37,291 bases of DNA from an uncultured Odoribacter sp. (lineage in GTDB: Bacteria; Bacteroidota; Bacteroidia; Bacteroidales; Marinifilaceae): positions 1-37,291 of the forward strand of contig UQJP01000034.1 in the NCBI GenBank assembly GCA_900541415.1, written 5' to 3'. The notes under the pieces are model-generated. The model was not told the origin of the DNA. It was given only the letters and a program-made list of their open reading frames with translations, and ran no database searches. This document shows, in pieces, positions 25,380 through 33,682 of this stretch (the stretch's first letter is position 1; each line of letters begins with the position of its first letter). The position numbers were made by a program, and so were the translations under genes.

Positions 25380-26519
25380 TTATTCTTTGCTCTGATAGAA
25401 AAATAAAATGGGGTTACTGTCATCCTTCGCCATAGCAACTTTTTCAGACAACCATTGAGGAACTTTATCACCTAAAAATTTTACTTTAGTTTTCAAATTC
25501 ATGACAGACTCTTTAAAACAAATCACATTATTCCCGGGATCTTCAACCACCTCTGTCAAAGCAAGCGGAATAGAAGTGGTAGAATCGATAAAAGTCTTAT
25601 AATATTTCAATTGACTATCATTCTTTGTAAGAATACACATTCCCGGTAAAGGAAGCGTGAAAAATATTCTTTCAGGAGTCTCCTTTATATTGACAATAGA
25701 GAAAACGTATGAGTTTGTCAGTATTTCACGATTAAATACATCGGCAGGCACATTGGGCTCACTTAATTCCTTAGGCAAATTATATTTCCCAAAATCAATC
25801 TCATAACGTTTTTTAATCACATTCCCCTCTAAACTGTAAATAGACGGGTCGTTACGACGAGAAAAATTAATACTCTCACTTTTCAACATCTGAACTCCAT
25901 GAGCCAGAAATCCGGTCCTATTAATATGGGAAAGCGATGTGATTTCAGATTCTTGCAAAGTTTTATTTTGCAATAATTTATAACGGCGTAAACAATATTT
26001 CGAATCATCCCAGGAAGTCATTCCGATCAATTCGCCGGAATCGACCGCGATCTCGAAAAATGATTTCTCGATCGGCACTTCTTTCTTCAAATAGCAATCA
26101 TAATCATAATATAATAATTTATTAGGACGGCTCGCATAAAGTATCAGCTCTTTTGTATCCCTGTCGATTGTAAAATCATCCAGGGTTATATACTCTCCGG
26201 CACCTCTCCCCTGTGAATATATGCCGGCAATAAATTTTCCGGTAGTATCGAACATTAAGATACTGTTATTATATTGATCCTGAAGGTATATTTTATCTTC
26301 TTCCAATATAATTTTACGTATTGCCGAACCGATTATAGACTTTTCTTTTGTTTCCAAAAAAATAATTTTAGACATTGTAAAATACTCCTGCATCCGGCAT
26401 ACACTGTTTTTCTTATCGATATTCTGTACAGGCAAAATCGGCACTAAAGAATTTTCTTTCTTAAAACCACAAGCCGCAATCAAAAATACTATTACAAATA
26501 CTACTATTTTTCTTTCCAT
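25380..26519 (-). CDS. Six-bladed beta-propeller lipoprotein (BF3164-like)
   Basis: The protein has 379 aa. A lipoprotein signal ends in LIAAC (C17 lipidated). The rest reads as a six-bladed beta-propeller of the Bacteroidales BF3164-like type: repeated strands such as KIYLQDQYNNSILMFDTTGKFIAGIYSQGRGAGEY (about 90-125), where the GRGxGEY turn is characteristic. These lipoproteins are very common in gut Bacteroidales, often beside NVEALA proteins, and their role is not established. The gene follows the NVEALA gene by 80 bp, with a hairpin between, and is probably co-transcribed with it. The lower G+C content of this unit compared with the era-rnf block suggests it is accessory DNA. Confidence 0.82.
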   Translation of the reverse strand: MERKIVVFVIVFLIAACGFKKENSLVPILPVQNIDKKNSVCRMQEYFTMSKIIFLETKEKSIIGSAIRKIILEEDKIYLQDQYNNSILMFDTTGKFIAGIYSQGRGAGEYITLDDFTIDRDTKELILYASRPNKLLYYDYDCYLKKEVPIEKSFFEIAVDSGELIGMTSWDDSKYCLRRYKLLQNKTLQESEITSLSHINRTGFLAHGVQMLKSESINFSRRNDPSIYSLEGNVIKKRYEIDFGKYNLPKELSEPNVPADVFNREILTNSYVFSIVNIKETPERIFFTLPLPGMCILTKNDSQLKYYKTFIDSTTSIPLALTEVVEDPGNNVICFKESVMNLKTKVKFLGDKVPQWLSEKVAMAKDDSNPILFFYQSKE

Positions 26520-26548
26520 AATTCCAATCGATCAATCTATAATATAAA

Positions 26549-26586
26549 TTTCCGGATTACTTTAACTAGATAAGGTAACCCGGAAA
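26549..26586 (-). terminator. Intercistronic hairpin between the NVEALA and propeller genes
   Basis: TTTCCGG / CCGGAAA (26549-26555 with 26580-26586) plus an inner TTAC/GTAA pairing with one mismatch sits 13 bp after the NVEALA stop. The following bases on the minus strand are only moderately T-rich, so it may be a partial terminator or an mRNA-stabilising stem. Confidence 0.5.
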
Positions 26587-26599
26587 ACTCATGCTTAAT

Positions 26600-26950
26600 T
26601 TATCTTGTAATGTCACCACCACCAGACATATCAGAGTAATCACAACCGAGTGACTCTTTATAGGTTTTACCCTTTTCACAAATCAAATTGCCTTGATCTT
26701 TACAATCGACTATTTTAGTTATTTTCGTATAGCAAGTAACAAGGTAAGTCCCGGAAATATACGATGTTTCCTCCACTTCCGTACTGGACACGATTGTCTT
26801 CACTCCCTGACTTTCAGCATCTTCAGCCATTGCCTCAACATTAGCCCAAATCAAATCCATTGTAGCATTCACTTTATTCCGATTAACGCCTATAATCGTC
26901 ACCGTAACAATAACAGCCATTGTAAGCACTCCTAAAATAATTTTTCTCAT
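26600..26950 (-). CDS. NVEALA family small exported protein
   Basis: The protein has 116 aa. A hydrophobic N-terminus (about 4-22, no lipobox) is followed by the family motif, here DLIWANVEAMAEDAE (about 32-46), a variant of NVEALA. The mature part holds four Cys (spacing C-x9-C-x7-C-x11-C), which could form two disulfides, and ends in a Gly-rich GGGDITR. NVEALA proteins occur in Bacteroidales, frequently in tandem copies next to BF3164-like propeller lipoproteins, and have no known function. The conserved motif just after the signal region could be a leader or processing signal. The ATG at 26950 is the only reasonable start. Confidence 0.75.
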   Translation of the reverse strand: MRKIILGVLTMAVIVTVTIIGVNRNKVNATMDLIWANVEAMAEDAESQGVKTIVSSTEVEETSYISGTYLVTCYTKITKIVDCKDQGNLICEKGKTYKESLGCDYSDMSGGGDITR

Positions 26951-27235
26951 AAATTCATGTTTTTAAAAGATCAGACATAATTTGAAATAACCTATAAACT
27001 GCATATACAGTAAGTATATTTTTCTGGATTAACCTCCCATTTTACTATCAAGACAGAAAAACAATACACATAATACACACACTCATATTTATTTATGAAA
27101 ACAAATATAAACAAAAAACAATCAAAACATAATTTATAATGAAATAATTAAAATTATGATTCAAATATAATCTACAAAACAAAAGGAAAGATAGTAATCA
27201 CCTTACTATTTGAAAAAGCAGAAAAGTAATAATAA

Positions 27236-27311
27236 AAAAGCGGAACTGTCTTCGACTTGTTAAACAGCTCCTCTTTCTATGTTTTTATTCATGTCTCTAT
27301 CCGAGACAGTT
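27236..27311. repeat. Overlapping, mutually exclusive inverted repeats
   Basis: AACTGTCTTCG (27244-27254) can pair with CGAGACAGTT (27302-27311) with one bulge. The same left segment, extended to AAAGCGGAACTGT, can instead pair with ACAGCTCCTCTTT (27264-27276) with two mismatches. It is either chance, the remains of an element end, or a switchable RNA structure. Confidence 0.3.
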
Positions 27312-27337
27312 TTCAAACATTCAATCCTCTGAAACTT

Positions 27338-27368
27338 AAAAAAATTATTGGATACCCATACCCAATAA
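27338..27368 (-). terminator. Terminator of the cupin gene
   Basis: A stem TTATTGG / CCAATAA (27345-27351 with 27362-27368) with a 10-nt loop is followed on the minus strand by seven T (27338-27344), 6 bp after the cupin stop. Confidence 0.8.
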
Positions 27369-27373
27369 GCAAA

Positions 27374-27715
27374 TCATTTCAGAAAATCAAGGCGCATAGG
27401 AGTGAAAGTATCGATCAATACACCGGCCTCCAGACAGACCACCCCATGACGCATATCCGGCTCGACATAAAAACTGTCCCCGGCAGATAATATCTTTTTC
27501 TTTTCCCCGATCTCCACCTCAAACCGTCCGCTAACCACAAAACTGGCCTGCGAATGAAAATGTTCGTGCGGAGTTCCGATAGCTCCCTTTTCAAACTTCA
27601 CCTGCACCAACATAACCTGTCCGTCATACGCCATAATTTGACGGCAAACACCCTCGCCTGCATTTTCCCACGGTGTTTCCGATCCGATAATAAAATCTGC
27701 ACTTTTAGTCTTCAT
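27374..27715 (-). CDS. KdgF-like cupin protein
   Basis: The protein has 113 aa and is a single cupin barrel. Metal ligands are visible in GTPHEHFHSQ (H50, H52, Q56) and in DMRHGV (H90), with the cupin turn VVSGRFEVEIGEKKKILSAGDSFYVEP between. The overall pattern, including the ending DTFTPMRLDFL, resembles KdgF, which helps linearise unsaturated uronates from pectin or alginate. No other uronate genes are in the window, so that role is a guess. The gene diverges from a beta-mannosidase gene, and the two promoters interleave. Confidence 0.75.
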   Translation of the reverse strand: MKTKSADFIIGSETPWENAGEGVCRQIMAYDGQVMLVQVKFEKGAIGTPHEHFHSQASFVVSGRFEVEIGEKKKILSAGDSFYVEPDMRHGVVCLEAGVLIDTFTPMRLDFLK

Positions 27716-27754
27716 CGTGTATTCCTGAAAATTTATACTATTGTTAAACCTCTA

Positions 27755-27786
27755 CAAATGTAAATTATCTTTTAACTTTGTACAAA
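27755..27786 (-). promoter_or_regulatory. Cupin gene promoter
   Basis: On the minus strand, TTTG (27783-27786), 20 nt, then TACATTTG (27755-27762): an exact Bacteroidota promoter, 40 bp before the cupin start. Confidence 0.65.
27773..27780 (+). promoter_or_regulatory. -7 element of the beta-mannosidase gene
   Basis: TAACTTTG matches TAnnTTTG exactly and lies inside the spacer of the opposite-strand cupin promoter. The -33 element is not clear. It covers an in-frame TTG at 27778, which supports translation starting at ATG 27817. Confidence 0.5.
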
Positions 27787-27816
27787 AGAAATTTTAATTA
27801 CTCCAATTTTCTCCGT

Positions 27817-30438
27817 ATGAAATTGAACTGTTTAAAAAATGTATGCCTGCTTTTTGCCGTTTTTTACGGCAGCCTGCTGACAGCATCCCCTTTGCGCCAG
27901 GAATTGAATGAAGGCTGGAAATTCCGGCAAGCACGGCTTACGAACTGGTATCCGGCCAGCGTGCCCGGAGTGGTACACACCGATTTACTGGCAAACGGTA
28001 TCATTGAAGACCCGTTTTTCCGCCTGAACGAAAGAGGTTTGCAATGGATCGACAAAGAAGACTGGATCTATGAAACCCATTTCACCCTCTCGCCTGAAAT
28101 GAGGGAGAAACAAAATGTCCGGTTGGACTTCAAAGGGCTCGACACTTACGCCGATGTTTACCTGAATGACCAAAAAATACTTTCCGCCAACAATATGTTT
28201 CGGGAATGGCAGGCCGATATAAAAAAATATCTCCGGCCGGGAGAAAACACATTAAGAATCTATTTTCATTCTCCCCTTAAAATCGACATCCCGAAATGGG
28301 ACAGCCTGCCTTTTCAATATGAAGCCGGAAACGACCAATCGGAAAACGGAGGCGTATTCGATAAAAAAGTGAGCGTTTTTGCCCGGAAAGCGGGTTATCA
28401 TTACGGCTGGGACTGGGGCCCTCGTTTGGTAACATCAGGAATCTGGCGTCCGGTATACCTTGAAGCCTGGGATAATCTCCGGATAGAAAACATCCAGATC
28501 ATTCAGGATCAGGTCAGTGAAAAAAGTGCCAAGATCAGAGTGGTGGCAGAAATACGGGCGGATGAAAATCTGGAAAATATCCGGCTCACCGTGCGCGACC
28601 CGGAATCCGGGAAAACATTCGGAACCGTCAGCACATCGCTGCAGAAAGGCTTGAACAAAGTGACTTCCGCCTTCACCATCCGGAATCCCAAACTATGGTG
28701 GAGCCACGGGTTAGGAACTCCCCATCTCTATCAGTTCCAAACAGTAGCGGAACTTAACGGCAAACCCGCCGACAGCCATACGGTCAGCACCGGAATCCGT
28801 TCCCTAAGGCTGATTACCCAACCGGACAAAGACGGCAGAACTTTCTATTTTGAATTAAACGGAGTTCCGGTATTTGCCAAAGGCGCCAATTACATTCCCT
28901 GTGATAATTTCTTACCGCGGGTAAGCCGTGCCACCTATGAAAAAACCATCAAAGATGCTGTCGATGCCAATATGAATATGCTCCGGGTGTGGGGAGGAGG
29001 AACGTATGAAGACGATTATTTTTATGAGCTTTGCGATAAATACGGAATCATGATCTGGCAGGACTTTATGTTTGCTTGCAGCTTATACCCGGCAGAAGGC
29101 GAACTGTTGGAAAATATCCGCCAGGAAGCGATCGACAATGTGCGCCGCCTACGGAATCACCCCAGTATCGCCCTATGGTGTGGAAACAATGAATGTAACG
29201 ATGCCTGGTTCGGTTGGGGATGGAAAAGAAAATACGAACGGCAAAATCCGGAGTATGCACAAAAAATATGGAAACAATTCACCGATCAATACCATGTAGT
29301 CCTGCCGGAAGTGGTGAAAGAATATGCGCCGGGCACAGACTACCGTCCTTCTTCCCCCTTCTCCACCTTTGGCAATAAAAGCAACGATCACGACGGCGAC
29401 CGCCACTATTGGGAAGTATGGCACGGCAAAGTGCCTATCACGAACTACAACCTGGAACGCAGCCGCTTTTTCAGTGAATATGGCTTTCAGTCCTTCCCCG
29501 AATTTCAGTCGGTGAAACAATATGCCCCGAATCCGGAAGATTGGAACATCACTTCCGAAGTCATGATGTCTCATCAACGCGGAGGAGCTCATGCCAACAA
29601 CCTCATTGAAACCTACTTACTGAACGAATACAGAAAACCCAAAGATTTTGAATCGTTCCTGTATATGAACCACTTATTACAGGGCGACGCGATCAAAACA
29701 GCCATCGAAGCCCATCGCCGGGATATGCCTTATTGCATGGGTACGCTATTCTGGCAGCACAACGATTGCTGGCCGGTAGCATCCTGGTCGAGCCGGGATT
29801 ATTACGGACGCTGGAAAGCCCAGCACTATTTTGCCCGCGAAGCCTATCGCGACCTGCTGGTTTCGCCTATTGCCAAAAACGATACGCTTTACATCTACAC
29901 GGTTTCCGACCGCAGAAGTACCGCTCCGGGAAGTTTGGAAATCACGGCAATCACCATGACTGGCGACACGGTGTCGCAACTCCGAAAAAACATTCGGATA
30001 CCCGCTCAAAGTTCCTATATGGCATACTCCGCCCCCGTTGCTGAATTGCTGAAAGGATATAATCCCCAAGAGGTCGTTATATCGGCCCGATTTTGGGATA
30101 AAGCCGGGAACCAGTATGAAAACCACTATTTTTTGGTGCAGCAAAAAGACATGAATTACCAGCAACCTAAGATAAACAAAACGATCACCCCCTGTGAAAA
30201 TGGTTTCGAAATCACCCTAAGCAGTGACAAATTTGCCAGAGGCGTTTTCCTTTCTATCGAGGGAATCGATAATTTTTTCGAAAATAACTATTTCGATCTG
30301 CTACCGGGCAAAGCATACCGGGTGAAAGTACAAACCCGGCTTCCCCTGGCAGAATTCGAAAAACAACTAAAAATCACCTCCCTGACCGATGCATACGCGC
30401 AGCAGCCAGCGACAGCAGCCAACAGCAGGGAAAAATAA
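27817..30438 (+). CDS. Secreted GH2 beta-mannosidase
   Basis: The protein has 873 aa from ATG 27817. An in-frame TTG at 27778 lies within the promoter, while the ATG gives a clean signal peptide (MKLNCLKNVCLLFAVFYGSLLTAS). The order is an N-terminal jelly-roll sugar-binding domain (about 30-200), immunoglobulin-like GH2 domain (about 210-330), TIM barrel (about 340-650) and C-terminal beta domains. Catalytic residues are the acid/base E459 in WCGNNECND and the nucleophile E554 in SEYGFQSFP. These and the W-x-NG/DWGPR features mark beta-mannosidases, which release mannose from the non-reducing ends of N-glycan cores or mannans in the periplasm. It is a single-gene unit with a terminator downstream. 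Confidence 0.93.
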   Translation: MKLNCLKNVCLLFAVFYGSLLTASPLRQELNEGWKFRQARLTNWYPASVPGVVHTDLLANGIIEDPFFRLNERGLQWIDKEDWIYETHFTLSPEMREKQNVRLDFKGLDTYADVYLNDQKILSANNMFREWQADIKKYLRPGENTLRIYFHSPLKIDIPKWDSLPFQYEAGNDQSENGGVFDKKVSVFARKAGYHYGWDWGPRLVTSGIWRPVYLEAWDNLRIENIQIIQDQVSEKSAKIRVVAEIRADENLENIRLTVRDPESGKTFGTVSTSLQKGLNKVTSAFTIRNPKLWWSHGLGTPHLYQFQTVAELNGKPADSHTVSTGIRSLRLITQPDKDGRTFYFELNGVPVFAKGANYIPCDNFLPRVSRATYEKTIKDAVDANMNMLRVWGGGTYEDDYFYELCDKYGIMIWQDFMFACSLYPAEGELLENIRQEAIDNVRRLRNHPSIALWCGNNECNDAWFGWGWKRKYERQNPEYAQKIWKQFTDQYHVVLPEVVKEYAPGTDYRPSSPFSTFGNKSNDHDGDRHYWEVWHGKVPITNYNLERSRFFSEYGFQSFPEFQSVKQYAPNPEDWNITSEVMMSHQRGGAHANNLIETYLLNEYRKPKDFESFLYMNHLLQGDAIKTAIEAHRRDMPYCMGTLFWQHNDCWPVASWSSRDYYGRWKAQHYFAREAYRDLLVSPIAKNDTLYIYTVSDRRSTAPGSLEITAITMTGDTVSQLRKNIRIPAQSSYMAYSAPVAELLKGYNPQEVVISARFWDKAGNQYENHYFLVQQKDMNYQQPKINKTITPCENGFEITLSSDKFARGVFLSIEGIDNFFENNYFDLLPGKAYRVKVQTRLPLAEFEKQLKITSLTDAYAQQPATAANSREK

Positions 30439-30494
30439 AATATAACCCGTTCTTTTAACTATCCGGGATAAAACCGAAATCCCGTTTGATACAA

Positions 30495-30533
30495 AATCCC
30501 CCGGACATAACCATGAAACGTGTCCGGGGGATT
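30495..30533 (+). terminator. Hairpin after the beta-mannosidase gene
   Basis: A perfect 13-bp stem AATCCCCCGGACA / TGTCCGGGGGATT with a 13-nt loop. The T-run after it is short, so it is a probable rather than certain terminator. Confidence 0.7.
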
Positions 30534-30647
30534 TATCTTCCGCATAAATTCTAAAAACAGATTCCATATCCACTATCCGGGCGGAACTTAGGTCCGTTTT
30601 TAAACTTATCCGCGGCTTCTAACGTACAAGCAAGAAAATTAAATGCC

Positions 30648-31184
30648 ATGAATAGGTCTTGTTATTTTCTCGCCACTTTATTATCTGTTTTAATCACCCT
30701 GTGTACTGCCAATCCGGGAAAGGCCCAACAGCCTATCACCGACTTCCAGCAAATAAAAGCAATGGTCGACAGCAATCGGTTTGAAACGATGTACACCATA
30801 GCAACAACCCATTACACCTATTTTTTGGAACCCGGCACTCCGTACAGCGACCAAAATATCCGTATCGCCCAGGACAGTGCCTTTGTCATCGTCCGCGATA
30901 GTCTGGCCGCAGGTTACCTTCCTTACTACGGCAGCGGTTACTCCATTCCGCAGACCGGGCCGAGAGGCATCGTATTCAGCGGGAAAATGATCCAACCGAC
31001 CAGCAAAATCAAAGGCAGGGGAAACCGTCAAAGCATCACCTACGGTTTTTCCATCGTCGGGAGTCTCGATTCCTACAAGATCAGCATGATTATTCAAAAC
31101 GACGGTACCTGTTATTTATACATCAACAGTAATAAAAAAAGCCCGATTTCTTACATCGGGCGCGTTGTTCAACAGGTACACTGA
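30648..31184 (+). CDS. DUF4251-family exported protein
   Basis: The protein has 178 aa. The N-terminus is a signal peptide (hydrophobic about 5-21, cleavage near GKAQQ). The body fits the Bacteroidales DUF4251 pattern: a helix (ITDFQQIKAMVDSNRFE), then RGIVFSGKM, ITYGFSIVGSLDSYKISMIIQNDGTCYLYINSNKKSPISYIGRV. The function is unknown, probably a small beta-rich periplasmic or outer-membrane-associated protein. Its stop lies 9 bp from the stop of the convergent flavoprotein gene. The last 20 codons contain that gene's terminator, which constrains codons for SPISYIG. Confidence 0.75.
   Translation: MNRSCYFLATLLSVLITLCTANPGKAQQPITDFQQIKAMVDSNRFETMYTIATTHYTYFLEPGTPYSDQNIRIAQDSAFVIVRDSLAAGYLPYYGSGYSIPQTGPRGIVFSGKMIQPTSKIKGRGNRQSITYGFSIVGSLDSYKISMIIQNDGTCYLYINSNKKSPISYIGRVVQQVH
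31134..31161 (-). terminator. Minus-strand terminator inside the DUF4251 coding sequence
   Basis: GCCCGAT (31141-31147) and ATCGGGC (31155-31161) form a perfect 7-bp stem with a 7-nt loop. On the minus strand seven T follow (31134-31140). It serves the flavoprotein gene ending at 31194, yet lies within the last codons of the plus-strand gene. Confidence 0.8.
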
Positions 31185-31193
31185 CAAAATCCG

Positions 31194-31856
31194 TCACTCT
31201 TTCGATTTAGCCTCATTCTTCTTATCGGCAAATTCTGTGATAATTTTATCATAAATAAATTTCAGGGTATTGATATGTCCCTCGCGTTCACCTTTGGAAG
31301 CTGCATCCAGATGCCCGAAAAACCGATGTTCCACCACACTCATGCCGCAAAAAGCAAACACTCCCTGATCCATCGTTCTCCTGAAAGCATCCAGCATACC
31401 CGTTTTTTCATAATAATCATAGGGAAATCCCATATTATTCAGGATCACCACTTTCTTTCCGGATAGCAATCCTTCGAATTGCCCCGCTTCCTCTTTCATC
31501 CGGTATGCAAAATCTTTCGTAAACACCCGGTCGAAATATCCTTTTAACAAAGCAGGCATACCCGCCCACCAAATCGGATAAATAAACGTAATCAGGTCAG
31601 CCCATTTCACATAGTCCTGCTCTACCTTCACTTCTTCCGGAATCTGATCTCTTTTCTGTGCATCGAAATCGGTCATTTCCATCACAGGGTGAAAACCCAC
31701 CTTGTATAAATCGCGGACATTGATACGGTTTCCGGTCAGTTCCGTCCACTCCACAATCGAATCCTTATAAGCTGCACTCAATGATTTGGGATTCGGGTTA
31801 CAGTATACGATCAAATGGTTCAATCTTCCGCTTTCTTTACATTTCTTCTGATTCAT
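31194..31856 (-). CDS. NAD(P)H quinone oxidoreductase-like flavoprotein (flavodoxin_2 fold)
   Basis: The protein has 220 aa. The core has the flavodoxin-like fold of the DT-diaphorase/MdaB/YwrO group: HLIVYCNPNPKSLSAAYKD at the N-terminus (about 14-32), which binds the FMN or FAD phosphate, and FIYPIWWAGMPALLKGYFDRVF (about 90-111), the conserved flavin-isoalloxazine loop. It would reduce quinones or other acceptors with NAD(P)H by two electrons in the cytoplasm. The first about 12 residues (NQKKCKESGRL) are an atypical extension, so a later start cannot be excluded. No promoter pair was identified in 31857-31950. Confidence 0.85.
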   Translation of the reverse strand: MNQKKCKESGRLNHLIVYCNPNPKSLSAAYKDSIVEWTELTGNRINVRDLYKVGFHPVMEMTDFDAQKRDQIPEEVKVEQDYVKWADLITFIYPIWWAGMPALLKGYFDRVFTKDFAYRMKEEAGQFEGLLSGKKVVILNNMGFPYDYYEKTGMLDAFRRTMDQGVFAFCGMSVVEHRFFGHLDAASKGEREGHINTLKFIYDKIITEFADKKNEAKSKE

Positions 31857-32058
31857 AATTCATTTTATTTTAGTAAATTACTCTCTTACGTCTGTTTCTG
31901 TTAAACGGATTTCCAGGTAAGCAAGTTGTGATATTCCCCATTTTTCACAAATTGAAAAAATATAATAATATATTAAAAAAAATCTCATTACCTACTGTAT
32001 CACAAACAATTATATTTCACGCTCTCCGGAACGTATTTTTTTAGTCATTTTTTTTACG

Positions 32059-32066
32059 TAATCTTG
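32059..32066 (+). promoter_or_regulatory. Possible -7 element of the carboxyltransferase gene
   Basis: TAATCTTG is one change from TAnnTTTG and would give a leader of about 60 nt. The rest of 31857-32131 is A+T-rich sequence with no other feature seen. Confidence 0.35.
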
Positions 32067-32131
32067 CAGTCTGAATGGTGTGCAAAATTCTTAACTCGAA
32101 TACACACAAATTATTAACAAAATAAATTACT

Positions 32132-33676
32132 ATGTCACTTAAAAGGAATATTCTTGACTTAAGAAAAAGGAAAGAGATTGTACTTCAGGGTGGTGGGGAA
32201 GATGCTATTAAAAAGCAGGCTGCCATGGGAAAACTGACAGCCCGGGAGCGAATTGAAGGAATCGTGGACAAAGGATCCTTCCACGAGTACGACATGTTCG
32301 TAGAGCATCAGTCAAAAGACTTTGATATGGATAAAAAGGTTCTTCACGGAGATGGTGTCGTTATCGGTACCGGAACGGTTTATGGAGAACCTGTTGCTAT
32401 TTATGCACAAGACTTTACGGTTGCAGGAGGTTCGCTTGGACTGATGCACGCCCGTAAAATCACAAAAATCATGGATCATGCCATTAAAATGCGTATGCCG
32501 ATCATCGGAATCAACGATTCGGGGGGGGCACGTATTCAGGAAGGTGTGGACTCCCTGGCCGGTTATGGTGAAATTTTCTTCCGTAACACACAGGCATCGG
32601 GAGTGATTCCCCAATTATCGGTGATTCTCGGTCCCTGTGCCGGAGGCGCTGTTTATTCCCCCGCTTTGACCGACTTCGTTTTTGTGGTTGAAAACATTTC
32701 TAAAATGTTCATCACCGGGCCGGAAGTGGTGAAAACCGTTCTGGGAGAAGAAGTCAGCATGGAAGACCTGGGAGGTGCACGCGTACATGCCGAAATCAGC
32801 GGTAACGCTCATTTCTTTGCCATGACCGAGCAAGAATGTTTCGAACAGATCAAAAAATTATTGACCTTTATTCCCTGGAATAACCAGCGTAAAGCAAAGG
32901 CATTCCCGTCCAAAGCTCCTAAAGCCGAATATAAGATCGACAAAATCCTGCCGTCCGATCCGACGCAGCCTTACGATGTCCGCGACATCATCAAAGCCGT
33001 TGCCGATGATTCCGACTTCCTGGAAGTTCAACAGGATTTTGCTCAAAACATCGTAGTAGGATTCGGACGTATCGACGGTGAAACCATCGGTTTCGTTGCC
33101 AACCAGCCGTTAGTGCTCGCCGGAGTGCTCGATTGCGACTCTGCCGACAAAGCAGGCCGCTTCATCCGTTTCTGCGACGCTTTCAACATTCCTATCGTAA
33201 CTTTCGAAGACATGCCGGGTTATCTGCCGGGTGTGGAACAGGAGTATATGGGTGTGATCCGTCACGGAGCCAAGGTATTGTATGCATATAGCGAAGCCAC
33301 TGTTCCTAAAGTGACCGTTATCCTGCGTAAAGCCTACGGTGGTGGTTACATCGCCATGAACTCCCGTCACCTGAAAGCCGACTTTATGTTTGCCTGGCCG
33401 ACAGCAGAAATCGCTGTAATGGGACCGGAAGGGGCAGCCAATATCATTTTCCGTAAAGAAATCAAAGAATCTGCCAATCCGGAAGAAACCCGGAAACAAA
33501 AGGTGGCCGAATACCGCGAAAAATTCGCCAATCCTTACGTGGCAGCTTCCAAAGGTTATATCGACTCCGTTATCGAACCGGAAGAAACCCGTTTGTTGTT
33601 GAAACACTCTATTGAAGTATCCAGCAATAAGACGGTAATGACTCCGGCTAAAAAACACGGAATTCCTCCGTTTTAA
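32132..33676 (+). CDS. Acyl-CoA carboxylase carboxyltransferase subunit (propionyl-CoA carboxylase beta / methylmalonyl-CoA decarboxylase alpha)
   Basis: The protein has 514 aa, the normal length for the PCC-beta/MmdA family, with two crotonase-like halves. The N-terminal half binds acyl-CoA (KLTARERIEGIVDKGSF, GGSLGLMHARK, NDSGGARIQEG, GPCAGGAVYSPAL). The C-terminal half binds biotin (PGYLPGVEQEYMGVIRHGAKVLYAYSEATVPK, KAYGGGYIAMNS). It moves CO2 between biotin and propionyl-CoA/methylmalonyl-CoA, a step of succinate-propionate metabolism. MmdA and PCC-beta cannot be told apart from this sequence alone. The biotin carrier gene follows, but neither a biotin carboxylase nor a decarboxylase membrane subunit is in the window. 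Codon use looks like that of a highly expressed gene. Confidence 0.93.
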   Translation: MSLKRNILDLRKRKEIVLQGGGEDAIKKQAAMGKLTARERIEGIVDKGSFHEYDMFVEHQSKDFDMDKKVLHGDGVVIGTGTVYGEPVAIYAQDFTVAGGSLGLMHARKITKIMDHAIKMRMPIIGINDSGGARIQEGVDSLAGYGEIFFRNTQASGVIPQLSVILGPCAGGAVYSPALTDFVFVVENISKMFITGPEVVKTVLGEEVSMEDLGGARVHAEISGNAHFFAMTEQECFEQIKKLLTFIPWNNQRKAKAFPSKAPKAEYKIDKILPSDPTQPYDVRDIIKAVADDSDFLEVQQDFAQNIVVGFGRIDGETIGFVANQPLVLAGVLDCDSADKAGRFIRFCDAFNIPIVTFEDMPGYLPGVEQEYMGVIRHGAKVLYAYSEATVPKVTVILRKAYGGGYIAMNSRHLKADFMFAWPTAEIAVMGPEGAANIIFRKEIKESANPEETRKQKVAEYREKFANPYVAASKGYIDSVIEPEETRLLLKHSIEVSSNKTVMTPAKKHGIPPF

Positions 33677-33682
33677 TTATAT

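Larger units (their letters stand above)
26951..27373. other. 423-bp A+T-rich non-coding region
   Basis: No convincing gene is seen on either strand. The left part must hold the promoter of the NVEALA gene, but no good TAnnTTTG pair is visible. The right part carries the overlapping inverted repeats at about 27236-27311 and the cupin terminator at 27338-27368. Confidence 0.6.

Noticed and set aside
24574..26950. AlbA_2 gene, propeller and NVEALA as one defence island
   Set aside because: The genes are convergent, no transposase, nuclease or integrase is present, and no recognised defence-system architecture fits.
32521..32528. G8 run in the carboxyltransferase gene as a slippage site
   Set aside because: It encodes the invariant SGGA of the NDSGGARIQEG motif, so it is explained by codon choice, and the frame is intact.
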